A program made the position numbers and the translations under genes. The notes beneath the pieces are model-generated. The model was given only the letters and a program-made list of their open reading frames with translations, had not been told where the DNA came from and made no database searches. From NCBI RefSeq assembly GCF_963676485.1, contig NZ_OY781114.1, positions 2,327,001 to 2,391,000 on the forward strand: 64,000 bases of DNA, written 5' to 3'. This document shows positions 1 to 12,287 of this stretch, piece after piece (position 1 is the stretch's first letter; each line of letters begins with the position of its first letter). The stretch comes from an uncultured Cohaesibacter sp. Its GTDB lineage: Bacteria; Pseudomonadota; Alphaproteobacteria; Rhizobiales; Cohaesibacteraceae.

Positions 1-2
1 AT

Positions 3-368
3 GATGTGGCCTATGTGGCACCGGCAGTGCTGACCTTTGCTGTTACCCTGTTTGTGGCGATGGTGGGCGTGTGTCTGTTTGCGCTCATGAGCAAGCAAGA
101 TCTGTCAGCAGGACGTCTGCTAAAGGCTGCTTTTTATTCCGCGCTTGCGCGCCCCTTTTCCATTGTGGCCGGGATCGGCTTTGCGATGACCTTGTGGCTG
201 CTCCATGTGTTTTTCTATCCGGCATCGATTTTTCTGCCGGTCGTTCTCAATTTTTCCCTTGGTACGCTTGCCATGATGTTTGGAGCGTATAGGGCCACTG
301 ATTTCGCACTTGAGCTGCAGAAATCTGCCAGCTCCAGAAAGAGTGCGGAGAAGTCTGCATCATTGTGA
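3..368 (+). CDS. C-terminal part of a YesL-like (DUF624) membrane protein, cut by window start
   Basis: The reading frame is open from the first base and ends at a TGA, so the 121 visible residues are the tail of a longer protein. They form about three hydrophobic helices (roughly residues 2-28, 46-67 and 68-93) followed by a Lys/Ser-rich cytoplasmic tail. Size and helix pattern, and the position directly before a sugar-binding protein with a 25-base gap, fit the YesL (DUF624) family, small membrane proteins often encoded with carbohydrate ABC importers. The family call rests mainly on context and hydropathy; an ABC permease is less likely because no EAA loop is visible in this tail. The role of YesL proteins is not established. 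Confidence 0.5.
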   Translation, partial: DVAYVAPAVLTFAVTLFVAMVGVCLFALMSKQDLSAGRLLKAAFYSALARPFSIVAGIGFAMTLWLLHVFFYPASIFLPVVLNFSLGTLAMMFGAYRATDFALELQKSASSRKSAEKSASL

Positions 369-393
369 TGCGCGTTTGATTGGAGGAACAAAC

Positions 394-1659
394 ATGAATA
401 GAATTGCCAAAGCTGCACTTATGATTACAGCTGGCCTGATGCCATTTGCCGCGACGATTGCCAGCGCAGAAACCATTAACTGGGCCTTGTGGGATTGGGA
501 CAAGACCGCCTATTACAAACCGCTTATCAAGGCTTTCGAAGCCAAATATCCGGATATTAAAGTCACCTATACCGATCTTGGTTCCGCTGACTATAACACC
601 ATGTTGATGACGCAGCTGTCCGGTGGCGGCTCGGACCTTGACGTTGTTCAGGTCAAGGATATTCCCGGATACGCCATCCTGATGAAATCCAATGCGATCA
701 TCAGCTTGAATGACGATATCAAAAAAGCCGGAATCGATGCGTCTGCTTATGGTGGTCTCATTGAGGAGCTGACCGTTGAGGGCAATACCTATGCCCTGCC
801 TTTCCGGTCTGACAGCTGGATCCTTTATTACAACAAGGATCTGTTTGACAAAGCCGGAATTGCCTATCCTTCCAACGACATGACATGGGATCAGTTTGCT
901 GATACGGCCCGCAAGGTGACCAGTGGGTTTGGTGCCAACAAAAATTATGGTGCCCTGTTCCACACCTGGCGATCAACCGTTGAGCTGCCTTGCATCTTGG
1001 ATGGCAAGCATTCCCTGGATGGCGGCCACTATGCTTTCCTGAAACCGTGTTATGAGCGCGTTCTTAAACTGCAGGAAGAAAAAGTTGTTCCGTCCTATGC
1101 CTCATTGAAAACTTCCGGCACCCATTACTCCGGCCCGTTCTTTAATGGTCAGGTTGCCATGTTGCCTATGGGCAGTTGGTTCATTGGTACCCAGATCGCC
1201 AAGGTTGCTTCTGGTGAATCTCTTTCCAAGAATTGGGGGCTTGCCAAATATCCGCATCCAGAAGGCGTGAAAGCTGGCACAACGGCTGCTACCATCACCT
1301 CTCTGGCTGTTAGCGCCAACTCCAAGCATCAGGATGCTGCTTTGAAGTTCGTCAACTTCGTCGCAGGGTCTGAAGGCGCAAAAATCATCGCTGGCACAGG
1401 CACCCTGCCTGCCATCAGGGACGATGAAGTGCTTGGCGTGATCACTTCAAAGGAAGGCTATCCGCAGGACGAAAATTCCAAGAAAGCCCTGCAGACGGTC
1501 AAAGGGTATCTTGAAATGCCGGTCAACCTGTTGGCGGCAAAGATGGAAGTTGTTTTGAACCGGGCGCATGATTCCATCATGACAGACAATATCTCCATCG
1601 ATGAAGGCCTCAAAGAAATGGATGAAGGCGTTCAGCAGATCATCAAAGAAAATCAATAA
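394..1659 (+). CDS. ABC sugar importer, periplasmic substrate-binding protein (family 1)
   Basis: A 421-residue extracellular solute-binding protein of the MalE/UgpB type. The start at 394 has a GGAGG ribosome site 8 bases upstream and gives a clear Sec signal peptide with cleavage after about residue 25 (ASA). Typical features follow: an early W-rich strand, a 'DVVQVKD' segment and a C-terminal lobe with repeated FVNF-type helices. It would capture a sugar in the periplasm and deliver it to permeases, which must lie upstream of the window because none follow. The next genes are a beta-galactosidase and a DUF2264 protein, so a galactose-containing oligosaccharide is a reasonable guess for the ligand. 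A strong hairpin follows the stop codon. Confidence 0.9.
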   Translation: MNRIAKAALMITAGLMPFAATIASAETINWALWDWDKTAYYKPLIKAFEAKYPDIKVTYTDLGSADYNTMLMTQLSGGGSDLDVVQVKDIPGYAILMKSNAIISLNDDIKKAGIDASAYGGLIEELTVEGNTYALPFRSDSWILYYNKDLFDKAGIAYPSNDMTWDQFADTARKVTSGFGANKNYGALFHTWRSTVELPCILDGKHSLDGGHYAFLKPCYERVLKLQEEKVVPSYASLKTSGTHYSGPFFNGQVAMLPMGSWFIGTQIAKVASGESLSKNWGLAKYPHPEGVKAGTTAATITSLAVSANSKHQDAALKFVNFVAGSEGAKIIAGTGTLPAIRDDEVLGVITSKEGYPQDENSKKALQTVKGYLEMPVNLLAAKMEVVLNRAHDSIMTDNISIDEGLKEMDEGVQQIIKENQ

Positions 1660-4899
<3,240 letters not shown>

Positions 4900-4927
4900 C
4901 AGAGGACTTGTTGACTGGATCAAACTG

Positions 4928-6811
4928 ATGATGAAAAGCACGAGCGCCTGGGATCGACTGCCGGCGACCCGACAGATGGCAGCCAAGAATCCGATGAATG
5001 GCAATCCGCTCAAAACGCGCGCAGATCTCTACGAGGCCATCAAGGGCTTCTATGCGCCCTTGAAACCCTATTTTTCTGAGGGCAATGGTCGTCTGCGGTT
5101 GGGCGTGTCGGCTACCCATTATGATCAGACCGCCGCCGAGATGGAAGCATTCGTGCGCCCGCTCTGGGGGCTTGTGCCCATGGTGGCTGGTGGCTTTGCC
5201 TTTGAGGATGCGTCCCGCTATGTCGAAGGGCTTGCCCATGGTATGGATCCGGAGCATGAAGACTACTGGGGGGATGTTGGCCCTTGCGACCAGAGGATGG
5301 TGGAAATGGCCGGTATTGCGACGGCAATTCTGCTGGCGCCCGAAACCTTCTGGGAGCCAATGAGTGAGGCGGCAAAAGACAAGGCGGAAGCCTGGCTTCT
5401 GACCGTCAATGCCCATCCGATGCCGGACAATAACTGGCTGTTCTTCCGCATTTTGACCAATCTTGCCATGCGTAAGGTGGGCAGGCAATGGTCGGAAGAA
5501 ATCGTGCGTCAGGGCTTGGACCGGATCGAAACCTTCTATCTGGGAGACGGATATTACAAGGATGGTGAGTGGGCGCAGCGGGACTATTATCTGCCCATGG
5601 CGCTTCATTTCTACGGGCTGATGGTTGCCGGGCTGGCCAGTGATCTGTTTCCCGACTATGCCGAACGCTACCGGCAACGGGCCCGGCTTTTTGCGAAGGA
5701 TTTCCAGCATTGGTTTGCCGAGGATGGCGCAGCCATTCCTTTTGGCCGGTCCCTGACCTATCGCTTTGCGCAAGGGGCCTTCTGGGCGGGTTGCGCCTTT
5801 GCTGGCGAAGAAGTACTGCCATGGGGGCAGATGAAGGGGCAACTGCTGCGCCATTTGCGCTGGTGGTCCGAGCAGCCGTTTACCGATCGGGATGGCGTCA
5901 TGAGTATCGGCTATGTCTATCCGAACCTCTTCATGAGCGAAGCCTATAATGCGCCGGGCTCTCCCTATTGGGCGCTGAAGACATTTCTTGTTCTGGCCTT
6001 GCCTGAAGATCATCCTTTCTGGGCCGCAGAAGAAGAGGCCCTCCCACCAGCAACCGGCGAAACGATCCTTGCGCCTGCTGCCGGGTTTGCCATTCGACGG
6101 TCTGAAGGGGATGCCGTTTTGCTGATGGGCGGGCAGGACGGGCATGAACATCGGGTCTATGATGCAAAATATGGCCGGTTTGCCTATTCATCCGCCTTTG
6201 CCTTTTCCGTCAAGAGCGACGCGACAACACCGGATTATGCAGACCGCTCCGCAGTGGACAGCGGCATGATGGCCTCCTTTGACGGGACGTGCTGGATGTC
6301 TCGAGGGCATATCCTTGAATCCGGCATCAAGGAAGCCATGGTCTATGGTGTCTGGCAGCCTTGCGATCGGTTGCGGGTGGAAAGCTGGCTGGATTTCGCC
6401 TCCGACGGATGGCATGTAAGGGTGCACCGGATCTCAAGTCAGGCTGAGATTTTCATCGGTGAAAGCGGTTTCTCGGTTGATCGGACCGCAGAAAAGATGC
6501 CGGGCTTTGCAGACGGGCTACTTGAAGAGGCCGGTCGTGTGATCATTCGGACACCGGATGCAACATCGGCTATTGTCGATTTGCTGAACAAGCGGTCCGG
6601 CTCGATCCTTCGGGCATCCCCCAACACCAATATTCGCTATCCCCGGACGCTTTTCCCGCGTCTTGATGGCATGTTGGCGGCTGGTGATCATTGGCTTGCC
6701 ACCGCGGTTTATGGAAAACCGATCCAAACCGAGAATCTACCCGCATTGCGTCTTTCCAGCGCAATGAGCGCGTTTTGCAAAAAACACGGGATCGCATTGT
6801 CGGTAGAGTGA
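4928..6811 (+). CDS. DUF2264 family protein, putative glycan-processing enzyme
   Basis: About 627 residues. The N-terminal part ('NPLKTRADLYEAI', then Trp/Tyr-rich helical repeats such as 'DGYYKDGEWAQRDYYLPMALHFYG') is typical of DUF2264, a predicted alpha/alpha-barrel followed by a beta-rich C-terminal half. No signal peptide is visible, so the protein is probably cytoplasmic. I recall that DUF2264-type proteins have been linked to beta-glucuronidase family GH154, but I cannot verify that here. The gene is translated right after lacZ, suggesting the two act on the same imported oligosaccharide. The start is uncertain: the ATG at 4928 has no strong ribosome site, and a TTG at 4889 (overlapping lacZ) or an ATG at 4976 are alternatives. 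Confidence 0.8.
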   Translation: MMKSTSAWDRLPATRQMAAKNPMNGNPLKTRADLYEAIKGFYAPLKPYFSEGNGRLRLGVSATHYDQTAAEMEAFVRPLWGLVPMVAGGFAFEDASRYVEGLAHGMDPEHEDYWGDVGPCDQRMVEMAGIATAILLAPETFWEPMSEAAKDKAEAWLLTVNAHPMPDNNWLFFRILTNLAMRKVGRQWSEEIVRQGLDRIETFYLGDGYYKDGEWAQRDYYLPMALHFYGLMVAGLASDLFPDYAERYRQRARLFAKDFQHWFAEDGAAIPFGRSLTYRFAQGAFWAGCAFAGEEVLPWGQMKGQLLRHLRWWSEQPFTDRDGVMSIGYVYPNLFMSEAYNAPGSPYWALKTFLVLALPEDHPFWAAEEEALPPATGETILAPAAGFAIRRSEGDAVLLMGGQDGHEHRVYDAKYGRFAYSSAFAFSVKSDATTPDYADRSAVDSGMMASFDGTCWMSRGHILESGIKEAMVYGVWQPCDRLRVESWLDFASDGWHVRVHRISSQAEIFIGESGFSVDRTAEKMPGFADGLLEEAGRVIIRTPDATSAIVDLLNKRSGSILRASPNTNIRYPRTLFPRLDGMLAAGDHWLATAVYGKPIQTENLPALRLSSAMSAFCKKHGIALSVE

Positions 6812-7150
6812 GGAGGGGCGGCGGGCTTGTTGTCCACCCGTGGAACTTCTCAAGGCTCCTAAAGCAAGAAAGCCAGAGACTATGGCTTCCACATAGGTTT
6901 CAAATTCAAGGTTTTGCAAGAACAAAAAGCAGCTTGGGGCGCGCCAAAAGCACGGTCCCAAGCCTTGAGACTACGGGCTAGAGATGGAATGCATCATGTG
7001 CCAGTCAGATCATCGGTGGAGACAAAACCAATTTTGCCTCCGACCGATGTGGTCCATATGCCTGATCAAGATCGCTGCATCTGTTGCGAACACAGGATTT
7101 GCGCATCACGATGTTCTAAATCGTTTTTCTTTTCTTGAAGATCTTTCAAG
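6812..7150. other. Gene-free stretch between convergent operons
   Basis: 339 bases between two converging operons with no convincing reading frame. The only structure seen is the inverted repeat at 7011-7049, annotated separately, and a short 6-bp stem (CTTGAA/TTCAAG) near 7135-7151 at the end of the SDR gene. Neither has a T-run placed as in a classical terminator. Confidence 0.5.
7011..7049. repeat. Imperfect inverted repeat, possible bidirectional terminator
   Basis: Outer arms CATCGGT and ACCGATG are perfectly complementary, continuing inward through GGAG/CTCC and CAAAA/TTTTG with one bulge and one mismatch around a CCAA loop. It lies between two convergent operons (lacZ side and idn side), the usual place for a shared terminator, but no T-run follows on either strand. 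Confidence 0.4.
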
Positions 7151-7912
7151 TTAAAGAACAGCCAACATGCCGCCGTCGACATAGATGATCTGGCCGTTGA
7201 CATAATCTGAAGCAGCTGAGGCGAGATAGACGGCTGTGCCGACCAGCTCTTCCGGGCGGCCCCAACGCGCTGACGGGGTTCTTCCCTTGACCCAGCTGTC
7301 AAAGGCCTCATTTTCCAGAAGGGCCTTGTTCATCTCGGTGATCATGTAGCCCGGCCCGATCGCATTGGCCTGAATGCCAGAGGCGGCCCATTCGGCGGCC
7401 ATGGAACGGGTCAGCAATTTGATCCCGCCTTTTGCTGCGGTGTAAGGCGCAACGGTGGCGCGGGCGACTTCACTGGTCAGCGAGCCGATATTGATCACCT
7501 TGCCATAGCCACGCGGGATCATGCGTTTGGCTGCTTCCCGACCGGTCACAAAAGCGCTGGTCAGGTTGGTGTCGATGACTTTGTTCCACTCGTCCGTGCT
7601 CATTTCCACCATGGGCTTGCGCAGCTGGATACCGGCATTGTTGATCAGAATATCGACATCAATCCCTTCAGCATCAAACTGGTTAAAGGCCGCGACAACC
7701 GAAGCGTCGTCGGTCACGTCAAAAGCGGCTTCATGCACCTTATGGCCTTTGGCGCGCAGCTCGGCCGCGGTTGTAGACACGCGTTCCTTGTTGACACCAT
7801 TGACAATGACTGTGGCGCCGGCTTCTGCGAGCCCTTCCAGCATGGCGCGTCCAAGGCCTCGGGAAGAACCTGTGACAAGAGCGGTACGCCCGGTAAGATC
7901 AAAAAGGGACAT
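7151..7912 (-). CDS. idnO: Gluconate 5-dehydrogenase-like SDR (IdnO type)
   Basis: 253-residue classical short-chain dehydrogenase. The cofactor motif 'TGSSRGLG' is at residues 14-21, 'NNAG' at 91-94, and the catalytic Ser144, Tyr157 and Lys161 are all present. The 'MSLFDLTGRTALVTGSSRGLG' style of N-terminus and the 'GPGYMITEM' segment are typical of gluconate 5-dehydrogenase, which interconverts 5-keto-D-gluconate and D-gluconate with NAD(P)H. It is the last gene of the TRAP/idonate operon, 2 bases after the preceding gene. With the upstream L-idonate dehydrogenase it would complete the step L-idonate to 5-ketogluconate to gluconate. Exact substrate is inferred from family and context. Confidence 0.8.
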   Translation of the reverse strand: MSLFDLTGRTALVTGSSRGLGRAMLEGLAEAGATVIVNGVNKERVSTTAAELRAKGHKVHEAAFDVTDDASVVAAFNQFDAEGIDVDILINNAGIQLRKPMVEMSTDEWNKVIDTNLTSAFVTGREAAKRMIPRGYGKVINIGSLTSEVARATVAPYTAAKGGIKLLTRSMAAEWAASGIQANAIGPGYMITEMNKALLENEAFDSWVKGRTPSARWGRPEELVGTAVYLASAASDYVNGQIIYVDGGMLAVL

Positions 7913-7914
7913 TA

Positions 7915-9123
7915 TTAAACCTCGCTACGTTTTACGGTCAGATCAGAGCGTTCGAAAACAGCTGGCAGCAATTCCGTGCCGAGCCCGGGGCCTTCCATGG
8001 GGTAGACATAGCCATTTTCGATGCGCGGAACCTCGGTGACCAGTTCCTTGTACCATCCGGTATAGAAGGCGCGCACGGATTCCTGAATGAGTGTGTTGGG
8101 CTGGCTGAAGGAGGCATGAATTGCTGCCGCGAAGGCAACCGGCCCTGTGCAGTCATGAGCAGCAAAGGGCTTGTGATAGATCTCTGCCAGAGATGCAATC
8201 TTGCGTCCTTCGGTCAGGCCCCCTGTCCAACAAAGATCGACCATGGCCAGATCTGTGGCGCCTTGATCGAACATATCCTTGTAGGGCCAGCGGGAGCCGA
8301 GCGTTTCACTGGCACAGACCCAGACGTCTGTCGCATCGGCATATTCGGCCAACGCCTGCGGCGAGTTCATGCGGATCGGATCTTCAAACCAGGTCGGATT
8401 GTAAGGGGCCAGCGCTTTGGCAATATTCTTGGCGGTGGGGAGATTCCAAAGAGAATGGAATTCCACCAGAATATCCATCTTGTCGCCAACGGCTTTGCGG
8501 ATTTTCTCAAAAGGATCCAAAGCCGTTTTCAACTGGTCCTTGGTGATAAACAGGCCTCTGTTTTCAATCGCAGGTGGATCAAATGGCCAGATTTTCATGG
8601 TGGAAATGCCTTGCTCGAGCAGGCTTTCGGCAAGCGCGCCCGCATCAGTCATGAAGGCGGTCAAATCCTCATATGGTCCTTCGTCCTCATCAGCGGCTGC
8701 CCGGTTCCAGGTGTCCACCGGCTTGATGTTGCGGGTCCGAACATAATGATATCCGGCACAGGTGTTGTAAACCCGAAGGCGGTCCGCGCAAAGGCCCCCC
8801 AGCATCTGATGAACCGGCTGGTCGCAAACCTTACCCAGAATATCCCATAGCGCGAAGTCTACCGCTGATGCCGCTCTGTATTCGGCGCCGGTGCTAGACT
8901 GAGCCAGTGGCAGGTTCAGCATCTCCTGATTCAACGCCTCAATGCGCAGTGGGTCCTTACCCAGCAAGCGCCCGGCAAGGGTATCGTGGATATGCGCCGC
9001 TACGGCATCGGCTCCATAGAAGGTTTCACCCAATCCGATGATGCCGGCGTCTGTATGAACGCGGACCCATAGAACGTTTGAGAATTCTTCCGCTTTGAGC
9101 GTTTCTATCGCTGTGATTTTCAT
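7915..9123 (-). CDS. Mandelate racemase/muconate lactonizing enzyme family sugar-acid dehydratase
   Basis: 402-residue member of the enolase superfamily. Visible active-site set: Lys177 in 'TMKIW', metal ligands Glu221, Glu247 ('WFEDP') and Glu273 ('ASETLG'), His223 in 'VEFHS' and a His323/Asp296 dyad ('AAHDCTGPV', 'MVDLCWTGG'). This arrangement resembles acid-sugar dehydratases of the mandelate racemase subgroup, such as galactonate dehydratase, which remove water to give a 2-keto-3-deoxy acid. In this operon gluconate is the expected product of the two dehydrogenases, so dehydration of gluconate to 2-keto-3-deoxygluconate is a reasonable hypothesis. The frame runs 26 codons further upstream; the ATG at 9123 after GAGGCGAAC matches the family N-terminus. 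Confidence 0.85.
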   Translation of the reverse strand: MKITAIETLKAEEFSNVLWVRVHTDAGIIGLGETFYGADAVAAHIHDTLAGRLLGKDPLRIEALNQEMLNLPLAQSSTGAEYRAASAVDFALWDILGKVCDQPVHQMLGGLCADRLRVYNTCAGYHYVRTRNIKPVDTWNRAAADEDEGPYEDLTAFMTDAGALAESLLEQGISTMKIWPFDPPAIENRGLFITKDQLKTALDPFEKIRKAVGDKMDILVEFHSLWNLPTAKNIAKALAPYNPTWFEDPIRMNSPQALAEYADATDVWVCASETLGSRWPYKDMFDQGATDLAMVDLCWTGGLTEGRKIASLAEIYHKPFAAHDCTGPVAFAAAIHASFSQPNTLIQESVRAFYTGWYKELVTEVPRIENGYVYPMEGPGLGTELLPAVFERSDLTVKRSEV

Positions 9124-9215
9124 GTTCGCCTCAATTTGAAATAGAGCAGGGCGTAAAGACGGCCTGGAAAAGGGAGGATGATGCGGGGAGGGACGCATCA
9201 TCCTTGTGACCGGGA

Positions 9216-10250
9216 CTAGTCAAAAGTGAGCTGCACCTTCATGGCGCGCGCCCGATCACTCGCAAGATCAAAGGCTTCCACTGCTTTTTGGAAAGGCAGT
9301 GCTGTTGTGATGACCGGTGAAATGTCGATCAGCTTTTTACTCATGAGATCAATTGCATAGCCGAATTCCTCACCAAATCGGAAAGAGCCCACCAATTGCA
9401 GCTCTTTGGACACGATCGTGTTCATGACGATGGACATCTCGCCACCAAGGCCCAGCTGGATGACGCGCCCGTGCGGACGAATGGTCTCAACGGCAGACCG
9501 GAAGGCTGACTGATTTCCCGATGCCTCAAACAGCACATCGAAATAGCCCTTATCTGCCGAATAAGCGGTGAGCTGTTCAGGATTGTCGGCAACGTTGATT
9601 GTTGCACTGGCTCCTGCTTTGCGCGCGATGCCAAGGGGGAAGTCGCTGACATCCGTCACAACGATTTCCGACGCTCCGGCATAGCGAGCGGCAATGACAA
9701 TGAGTGCCCCAATCGGACCGCAGCCCGTAATCAACACTTTCTGGCCGACGAGCGATCCGGCTTGCCGAATGGCGTGCAGGGCGACACTTAGAGGCTCTGC
9801 TGTGGCCGCTTCTGACATGCTCATACTGTCGGGGATAGGGAAGACCTGACTTTCGTTGACCGACAATATCTGCCGGAACATGCCCTGTGCATGGGGGAAG
9901 CGCATGGCGCTGCCGAAATAGTGCATATTGAGGCAATGGGTCTGTTGACCTGCGCGGCAGAACTTGCATTCGCCACAGGGCAGGCTGGGATTGAGCGCAA
10001 CGCGCATTCCTGTTTTGAGATGCGTTACCTCTGAGCCGACGGCGTCAATTGTCCCTGCCGTTTCATGGCCAAGAGCCATGGGCTCCTTGATGCGCACGGT
10101 TCCAAACCCGCCATCGTGATAATAATGCAGATCCGAGCCGCAAATGCCCCCATACTCGATCCGGACGCGCACGTCATGTGGGCCGGGTTCTTTGACCTCA
10201 ACGGGTTCGATCCGAAGGTCTTTGGGCGCGTGTATGATGACACCATGCAT
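9216..10250 (-). CDS. idnD: L-idonate 5-dehydrogenase-like zinc alcohol dehydrogenase
   Basis: 344-residue medium-chain zinc dehydrogenase. Catalytic zinc ligands Cys37 ('GGICGSD'), His62 and Glu63 ('GHETAG') are present, as is the structural zinc site Cys92, Cys95, Cys98 and Cys106. A Rossmann motif 'GCGPIGAL' follows. The 'GICGSDLHYYHDGGFG' segment and overall length are characteristic of L-idonate 5-dehydrogenase, which oxidises L-idonate to 5-keto-D-gluconate with NAD(P)+. The downstream SDR is of the matching gluconate 5-dehydrogenase type, which strengthens the call. Sorbitol or other polyol dehydrogenase is the alternative. It is cytoplasmic and co-transcribed with the TRAP genes upstream. 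Confidence 0.85.
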   Translation of the reverse strand: MHGVIIHAPKDLRIEPVEVKEPGPHDVRVRIEYGGICGSDLHYYHDGGFGTVRIKEPMALGHETAGTIDAVGSEVTHLKTGMRVALNPSLPCGECKFCRAGQQTHCLNMHYFGSAMRFPHAQGMFRQILSVNESQVFPIPDSMSMSEAATAEPLSVALHAIRQAGSLVGQKVLITGCGPIGALIVIAARYAGASEIVVTDVSDFPLGIARKAGASATINVADNPEQLTAYSADKGYFDVLFEASGNQSAFRSAVETIRPHGRVIQLGLGGEMSIVMNTIVSKELQLVGSFRFGEEFGYAIDLMSKKLIDISPVITTALPFQKAVEAFDLASDRARAMKVQLTFD

Positions 10251-10288
10251 GGTAGATGTCCTTTCATGGGAGAATGTGTTTTCTGATA

Positions 10289-10317
10289 AGATCGCTCTTG
10301 ATCTTGAAGAGCGATCT
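10289..10317 (-). repeat. Perfect 11-bp stem hairpin between dctM and idnD
   Basis: Arms AGATCGCTCTT and AAGAGCGATCT with a 7-base loop lie in the 79-base gap between the TRAP large subunit and idnD. There is no T-run downstream on the minus strand, so it probably acts as an RNA processing or stability element that separates expression of transporter and enzymes. Confidence 0.65.
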
Positions 10318-10329
10318 ATTCCAATTGCT

Positions 10330-11643
10330 TTAGTTCATCAGCACCCCTGGCAGCCAAAGCGCGATATTGGGGAACAGGATCAGCATGGTGATTGCAAAGA
10401 TCTGTAAGAGGATGAACGGCCACACGGAGTTGTAGATATGCATCAGGGAGATATCCGGCGGAGCAACCGACTTCAGGTAGAAGCCTGCAGGCCCAAAGGG
10501 CGGTGACAGGAAGGCGACCTGCATGTTCATGCAGAACAGCACACCAAACCAAACCGGATCAAAACCAAGCTGCGTAATGATTGGCACGAAGATTGGCATG
10601 GTCAGCAAGAGAATGCCGATCCAGTCCATGATCGTACCAAGCACAAGAAACAGCAGCATCATCATGATGATGGTCATCAGAGGGGGCAGGTTGGCGTCAA
10701 GAATGAGATCGGACATGAAGTCGCGACCGCCAGACAGGTTGTAGACGCTCACAAGAACGCTCACACCGAACGTTACCCAGAGAAGAACCCCACATGCGCG
10801 CAAGGTTTGAACAAGACCATCATTGAGCAAGCCGAAGCTCATTTCGCCCCTGATGGTGATCAGGATAAGAGCCCCTGTTACGCCGATAACCGCCGCTTCA
10901 GTGATGGATGTGATGCCTCCATAGATGCAGTACATGATCAGAAAAATCAGCAGAATTGGCGGAACCAGAGCCTTCAGCGCCTCTTTCACCGACATTTTTG
11001 CCCTATCTTCAGGGCCAACCGGTGGTGCCAGTTTCGGATTTTTCCAGCAGCGGATGAGAATATAGCTCAAATAGAGGCTGCCCATCATCAGTCCGGGGAC
11101 TGTTGTTGCGATGAAGAGCTTCTGGATGCTCACGCCGCTGACCAGACCATATATGATCAGAACGATGGAGGGTGGGATCATGGTGCCCAGTGAGCCACCT
11201 GCCAGAATGGTGCCGATCGCCAGATTGCGATCATATTTGAGGCGAAGCATCTGCGGTAGGGCGATGAGGCCAAGCAGAACGATCTCTCCTCCGATGATGC
11301 CGCTCATGGCTGCCAGAATGACCGCTATGAGAAGCGTCACGATGGCAACGCCACCTGTAATTTGACCCGCCAGACGCTGCAATCCAGAATACATGTCTCT
11401 GGCGAGCGTGCTGTGTTCAAGCAGAGAGGCCATCAGGATGAACATCGGTACGGCCGCGAAGGAATAATCCGACGCCATGCCGTAAACCTGCTTCAATGGC
11501 AGACCCAACGCTCCTGGCCCAAACTGGAAATAGATGAGAGCGGTTGCCAGGGCACCTGCTGCGAAGCCGAGCGGGACGGCGCAGATCATCAGGCCAACCA
11601 ATCCCAGAATAAGGATCAGTGATACGATTTCAGGCGTCAGCAT
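10330..11643 (-). CDS. dctM: TRAP transporter large permease subunit (DctM type)
   Basis: 437 residues and about a dozen hydrophobic helices, the normal size for DctM. The segment 'GGSLGTMIPPSIVLIIYG' and the 'PPFGPAGFYLKSVAPP' stretch are family hallmarks. DctM carries the transport path of sodium-driven TRAP importers and works with the small subunit DctQ and a periplasmic DctP protein, both encoded just upstream. It starts 14 bases inside the end of dctQ, indicating translational coupling. From the enzymes that follow, the substrate is probably a sugar acid such as L-idonate, gluconate or a related aldonate. Confidence 0.93.
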   Translation of the reverse strand: MLTPEIVSLILILGLVGLMICAVPLGFAAGALATALIYFQFGPGALGLPLKQVYGMASDYSFAAVPMFILMASLLEHSTLARDMYSGLQRLAGQITGGVAIVTLLIAVILAAMSGIIGGEIVLLGLIALPQMLRLKYDRNLAIGTILAGGSLGTMIPPSIVLIIYGLVSGVSIQKLFIATTVPGLMMGSLYLSYILIRCWKNPKLAPPVGPEDRAKMSVKEALKALVPPILLIFLIMYCIYGGITSITEAAVIGVTGALILITIRGEMSFGLLNDGLVQTLRACGVLLWVTFGVSVLVSVYNLSGGRDFMSDLILDANLPPLMTIIMMMLLFLVLGTIMDWIGILLLTMPIFVPIITQLGFDPVWFGVLFCMNMQVAFLSPPFGPAGFYLKSVAPPDISLMHIYNSVWPFILLQIFAITMLILFPNIALWLPGVLMN

Positions 11644-12178
11644 TCTTGCCTCCTGCTGTTATGGCGGCTTTGAATGCGGCTAGTTTCAAGATGAAATTGC
11701 GGGTTGCATACAAGGCCATCACCGCACCACAAACCACGATAAATGGCTTGATGGTTGCCGGAATGGGCGCGTTAAAGGCTGTTCCGTACCGTTCCCAAGT
11801 GGTCAATGCTTCCCATGCTTCATCAAAGCCATAGATGCTCAAGGCGGCACAAAAGATGATGATGGAGACAAATTGTACGATGTCGAAGAACAGGCGCAAT
11901 TTCGGTCCTGCCAGATCGTAGGCAATCGTGATGCGCAAATGGCGGTCATGCTTCATGGAGTAGATGCCCGCATAGACATACCCAATGGCGCAGACATAGA
12001 GCGAAAGCTCGTTGGCCCACACAGTTGGAGCCATGAACACATAACGTGCAATGACTTCATAGGTGGTCGCAATCACGACAAACGCAAAGAGCCAGGCCGG
12101 AGCTGTTTCCAGCGTCAGTCTGGTATGTCGCTTGTGCTCTTCATCGCTATCGGTGATGTTTGGAATTTTGGTAGACAA
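11630..12178 (-). CDS. dctQ: TRAP transporter small permease subunit (DctQ type)
   Basis: 182 residues with four predicted helices, matching the DctQ layout; a 'WANELSLYVCAIGYVYAG' segment resembles the conserved helix-2 region. The gene starts with TTG, supported by a strong GGGAGG ribosome site 6-7 bases upstream; no ATG near this position would keep the first helix. It forms the membrane complex with DctM, whose gene it overlaps by 14 bases. It is preceded by a strong hairpin that separates it from the binding-protein gene. Confidence 0.9.
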   Translation of the reverse strand: MSTKIPNITDSDEEHKRHTRLTLETAPAWLFAFVVIATTYEVIARYVFMAPTVWANELSLYVCAIGYVYAGIYSMKHDRHLRITIAYDLAGPKLRLFFDIVQFVSIIIFCAALSIYGFDEAWEALTTWERYGTAFNAPIPATIKPFIVVCGAVMALYATRNFILKLAAFKAAITAGGKNADA

Positions 12179-12235
12179 GGAATCCTCCCGGGCATCCGGA
12201 AAGCCGAGTGGCTAACCAGTGGTGACAATCGGAGA

Positions 12236-12267
12236 GATCCCGGCGATCTTTGAGAACCGCCGGGATC
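12236..12267 (-). repeat. Perfect 10-bp stem hairpin between dctP and dctQ
   Basis: Arms GATCCCGGCG and CGCCGGGATC enclose a 12-base loop, beginning about 20 bases after the dctP stop on the minus strand. No T-run follows. Its position after a binding-protein gene fits a role in keeping dctP mRNA more abundant than the permease message. Confidence 0.65.
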
Positions 12268-12287
12268 GTTGCGAATGCAGGGAGATA

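Noticed and set aside
7135-7151. CTTGAA/TTCAAG stem as terminator of the idnO-like gene
   Set aside because: On the minus strand it is followed by an A-rich tract, not T, and the stem is only 6 bp.
7915-9123. Assignment of the dehydratase to the mannonate dehydratase (ManD/RspA) subgroup
   Set aside because: The expected ManD-type His/Pro-rich C-terminal motif is not visible; the His323-Asp296 dyad points to the mandelate racemase subgroup instead.
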